Source: an uncultured Nesterenkonia sp. (GTDB lineage Bacteria; Actinomycetota; Actinomycetes; Actinomycetales; Micrococcaceae). From it: 64,000 nt of DNA. The stretch covers positions 310,001 to 374,000 of the forward strand of contig CAMIAK010000001.1 of the NCBI GenBank assembly GCA_946222885.1. The letters run 5' to 3'. Shown one piece after another: positions 61,762-64,000 of this stretch. Each line of letters opens with the position of its first letter. Position 1 is the first letter of the stretch. The notes below the pieces were generated by a model. The model made no database searches and was not told the DNA's origin. It saw only the letters and a program-made list of their open reading frames with translations. The translations under genes and the position numbers were made by a program.

Positions 61762-62925
61762 TCAGCTCACATTGAGCGGCAGGCCGCGCCCGCTCAGGCC
61801 TCGGCCGCGGGCGGCCAGCTGGGCGGCGATCTCCCGCAGCGCCGAGCCCGCCGGGGAGGCGGGGGAGGAGAGGACCGCCGGATCGCCGTCGTCGCCGGCC
61901 TGGCGGAGCGTGGTGTCCAGGGGGACCGATCCCAGCAGCGGGATCTCTCCGGTCTCCGCCACCTGGTCCTGCAGCGACGCGTTGAGCCGGTCGGCCACGA
62001 TCTGCCCGCCGCCGGAGCCGAAGAGGTCCAGCACGGTGCCGTCGGGCAGCGTCATCGGCCCCATGTTCTCGATGATCCCGGCGACCCGCTGCCCGGTCTG
62101 GGTGCTCAGCGCCCCGGCGCGCTCGGCGACGTCGGCGGCGGCGGTCTGCGGGGTGGTCACCACCAGCAGCTCGGAGCCCGGCAGCAGCTGGGCAACGGAG
62201 ATCGCGATGTCCCCGGTGCCCGGGGGGAGGTCCAGCAGCAGCACGTCCAGGTCTCCGAAGTGGACGTCGGTCAGGAACTGCTCCACCGCCCGGTGCAGCA
62301 TGGGGCCCCGCCAGGCCACCGCCTGGTTGCCCTCCACGAACATGCCGATCGAGATGGTCTTCACCCCGTGGGCCACCGGCGGCAGGATCATCTCATCCAG
62401 CCGGGTGGGCTTGGCGGTGATGCCCATCAGTCCCGGCACGGAGAAGCCGTGCACGTCGGCGTCCACCACACCCACCTTCAGGCCCTGGTCCGCCAGGGCG
62501 CAGGCCAGGTTCACCGTGACCGAGGACTTCCCGACGCCGCCCTTGCCGGAGGCCACGGCGTAGACCCGGGTGAGGCTGTCTGCCTGGGCGAAGCGGTTGA
62601 CCTTGCCCGCCTCCCCGCCGCGCAGATGCTCCTTCAGCTCGGCGCGCTCCTCGGGCGTCATCACCCCCAGGTCCACCTCTGCGGTGCGCACCCCTTCGGC
62701 GCGGACTGCCGCGGAGGTGACGTCGTCGACGATGCGGCTGCGCATCGGGCAGCCCTCGATGGTGAGCTTGATGCCCACCGAGGCGGCGCCGTCGTCGTCG
62801 ACGCTGATCTCTCCCACCATGCCGAGCTGGGTGATGGGCAGCCGCAGCTCGGGGTCGATGACCTCGGAGAGCCGGCGGCGGATGCGCTCGGCGGGGGAGT
62901 CGCCGGGGACAGCGTTATCGGACAC
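61762..62925 (-). CDS. mrp: Mrp-family P-loop ATPase (Fe-S carrier-like)
   Basis: 387 residues. An N-terminal MIP18-like domain (1-95) precedes the ATPase domain with G-K-G-G-V-G-K-S-S and D-L-P-P-G-T-G-D. The C-x-x-C of typical Fe-S scaffolds is not visible (V-I-E-N-M-x region reads G-P-M-T-L-P-D-G), so this member may lack the usual cluster site. Convergent with tatB. Confidence 0.9.
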   Translation of the reverse strand: MSDNAVPGDSPAERIRRRLSEVIDPELRLPITQLGMVGEISVDDDGAASVGIKLTIEGCPMRSRIVDDVTSAAVRAEGVRTAEVDLGVMTPEERAELKEHLRGGEAGKVNRFAQADSLTRVYAVASGKGGVGKSSVTVNLACALADQGLKVGVVDADVHGFSVPGLMGITAKPTRLDEMILPPVAHGVKTISIGMFVEGNQAVAWRGPMLHRAVEQFLTDVHFGDLDVLLLDLPPGTGDIAISVAQLLPGSELLVVTTPQTAAADVAERAGALSTQTGQRVAGIIENMGPMTLPDGTVLDLFGSGGGQIVADRLNASLQDQVAETGEIPLLGSVPLDTTLRQAGDDGDPAVLSSPASPAGSALREIAAQLAARGRGLSGRGLPLNVS

Positions 62926-62957
62926 CCCAGCATTCTACGTGGTGAGACAATGGGGCC

Positions 62958-63773
62958 ATGGCGACGAATGCAAGCACAGGCGGCAGCGCCCAGTCCGGCG
63001 GGCTGCCCCGCGGCGAGCTGCTGGGACGGTACCGCACCCATGATCAGGCGCAGCAGGTGGTGGACCACCTCGCCGCCCATGACTTCGACATCAAGAAGCT
63101 GACCATCGTGGGCAATGACCTGCGCTCGGTGGAGCACATCCGCAGCCGGCTGACCTACCCGCGGGTGGCCGGGGCCGGGGCCGCCCAGGGCGCGATGTTC
63201 GGCCTGTTCATCGGCCTGCTGATCTTCCTGTTCAGCCCGGAGGCTCCGCTGGCGAACCTGCTGCTCTCGGTGCTGATGGGCATGGGTATCTGGATGATCA
63301 TGGGCGTGGTCGGCTTCGCCGTGCGCAAGGGTCGGGGCTTCGCCTCCTCCTCGCAGATGGTCGCGACCACCTTCGACATCGTCTGTGAGTTCTCCGAGTC
63401 CCCCAAGGCCCGGCAGCTGGTGCCCGGTGCCGGGGTGCCCAGCGTGGACGCCTCCACCGATCCCACCGGGGTGCGGCCTCCCGTGGGCCCTGCCGTCCCG
63501 CCCGGATCCCCGCAGGGGGAGGAGCCGGGGGCCGCAGCCACCGGCCCGGGACAGTCGGAGCGGAAGCCCACCGGCTACGAGAACCTCCCCGACGGGCGTC
63601 CGCGCTACGGCGTGCGTCTGGCCGACGTGGAGGAGAAGCCGGCGGCCGGCGGGGACCTCTCAGGGCAGGATCCCCGGCCGGCCGAGGCTGGGGAGAACTC
63701 CGAGGAGGCTTCGGCTGAGGTGGGCTCGGAGAGCCGTGCGGAGGATCCCGACGCCGGCCCCCGCAGCTCCTGA
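62958..63773 (+). CDS. Membrane stress-protein-like (YflT/GSP17M-type) protein
   Basis: 271 residues. An N-terminal alpha-beta module (L-L-G-R-Y-R-T-H-D-Q-A-Q-Q-V-V-D-H-L) resembles the general-stress YflT domain; two helices follow (about 75-95 and 98-120), then a disordered acidic Pro-rich tail (150-271). GACAAT (62946-62951) is 6 nt before the ATG. Function unknown. Confidence 0.8.
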   Translation: MATNASTGGSAQSGGLPRGELLGRYRTHDQAQQVVDHLAAHDFDIKKLTIVGNDLRSVEHIRSRLTYPRVAGAGAAQGAMFGLFIGLLIFLFSPEAPLANLLLSVLMGMGIWMIMGVVGFAVRKGRGFASSSQMVATTFDIVCEFSESPKARQLVPGAGVPSVDASTDPTGVRPPVGPAVPPGSPQGEEPGAAATGPGQSERKPTGYENLPDGRPRYGVRLADVEEKPAAGGDLSGQDPRPAEAGENSEEASAEVGSESRAEDPDAGPRSS

Positions 63774-63791
63774 CACGCCCTTCCGCCATTT

Positions 63792-63855
63792 CTCTACGGG
63801 CTCAGCGACATCTCTGCCCAGCTGTGACGGCTGAGATGTCGCGAGGCGGGTAGAG
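63792..63855. repeat. 64-bp imperfect hairpin
   Basis: CTCTAC ... GCGACATCTC pairs with GAGATGTCGC ... GTAGAG, leaving an internal loop. It follows the last complete gene and differs from the 62-bp GTATAC repeats. Confidence 0.65.
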
Positions 63856-63886
63856 GAATCGGCTGGGAGGCAGAGGCAGAACGAGA

Positions 63887-63926
63887 CTCGCCCCCAGGCC
63901 CGGCCGGAGCCGGTCCTGGGGGCGAG
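63887..63926. terminator. Intergenic terminator near window end
   Basis: CTCGCCCCCAGG (63887-63898) pairs perfectly with 63915-63926 over 12 bp. Located before the convergent gene fragment at the window edge. Confidence 0.75.
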
Positions 63927-63945
63927 CTGCTGATCGGGGCGGGAG

Positions 63946-64000
63946 TCAGGCCTCCACGCGGCGCCCGGTGAGGAGCGACCACAGGAAGGACACGATCACG
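63946..64000 (-). CDS. C-terminal end of a gene running off the window
   Basis: The minus strand reads V-I-V-S-F-L-W-S-L-L-T-G-R-R-V-E-A then TGA (63948-63946). The hydrophobic segment followed by a basic tail looks like the end of a membrane protein. Only about 17 residues are visible, so no function is assigned. Confidence 0.5.
   Translation of the reverse strand, partial: VIVSFLWSLLTGRRVEA

Overview
The window is high-GC chromosomal DNA from an actinobacterium. Gene content and order (sdhCDAB, a DUF3117-like gene followed by tatB and mrp, DrrAB-type ABC exporter, many GTG/TTG starts, many leaderless-looking promoters) fit Micrococcales, and the very acidic secreted proteins suggest a salt-tolerant Micrococcaceae such as Nesterenkonia. 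The genus is inference; no rRNA gene is present to settle it.

Layout. 0.2-5 kb: an acidic lipoprotein, a Fur-family regulator with its own operator, catalase, and the one-carbon genes glyA-folD. 5-9.5 kb (minus strand): a membrane protein, a MacB-type ABC transporter pair and a beta-lactamase-fold lipoprotein. 9.57-19.18 kb: a luciferase-like (LLM) flavin monooxygenase gene cut in two by an 8.58 kb integrated element. 19-26 kb: lipoprotein, MFS exporter, xth-type exonuclease III, trpS and a YihY-family protein. 26-30 kb: succinate dehydrogenase. 30-43 kb: mannose-1-phosphate guanylyltransferase, M20 peptidase, nucleoside salvage (cdd, deoA, add), DedA, MazG, enolase, Dus, dGTPase, YbaK and DnaG primase. 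43.6-46.3 kb: PEP carboxylase. 46.3-54.8 kb: a catabolic island (MHS-type transporter, acyl-CoA dehydrogenase, acyl-CoA synthetase, MarR regulator, 3-hydroxyisobutyrate dehydrogenase, methylmalonate-semialdehyde dehydrogenase, SDR). 54.8-64 kb: DrrAB-like exporter, sirtuin, UppP, small conserved proteins, O-methyltransferase, TatB, Mrp and a stress-protein-like gene.

The most interesting part is the integrated element. Its ends can be placed to the base because the interrupted gene rejoins perfectly across an 8-bp identity, ATGCGGTA (9819-9826 and 18396-18403). It carries a large serine integrase next to one end, a three-gene mobilisation block (MobC, a relaxase, and a coiled-coil membrane protein whose gene overlaps the relaxase gene by 413 nt), a rolling-circle-type initiator that joins an HUH nuclease to an SF3-like helicase, four 11-12 bp iterons upstream of that initiator, a candidate oriT, and a compact mercury-resistance module (merR, merA, Cys-pair membrane protein). 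It looks like a plasmid that acquired site-specific integration, that is, an integrative and mobilisable element with mercury-resistance cargo.

Second, the catabolic island shares a 15-bp motif (TTGGACTTCCAACTA-like) at three of its intergenic promoters, which suggests one regulator, plausibly the MarR protein encoded inside it. Other observations are a 62-bp palindromic intergenic repeat present twice, several perfect palindromes in divergent promoters, and a recurring TAnnnT box 6-7 nt upstream of start codons, implying many leaderless transcripts.
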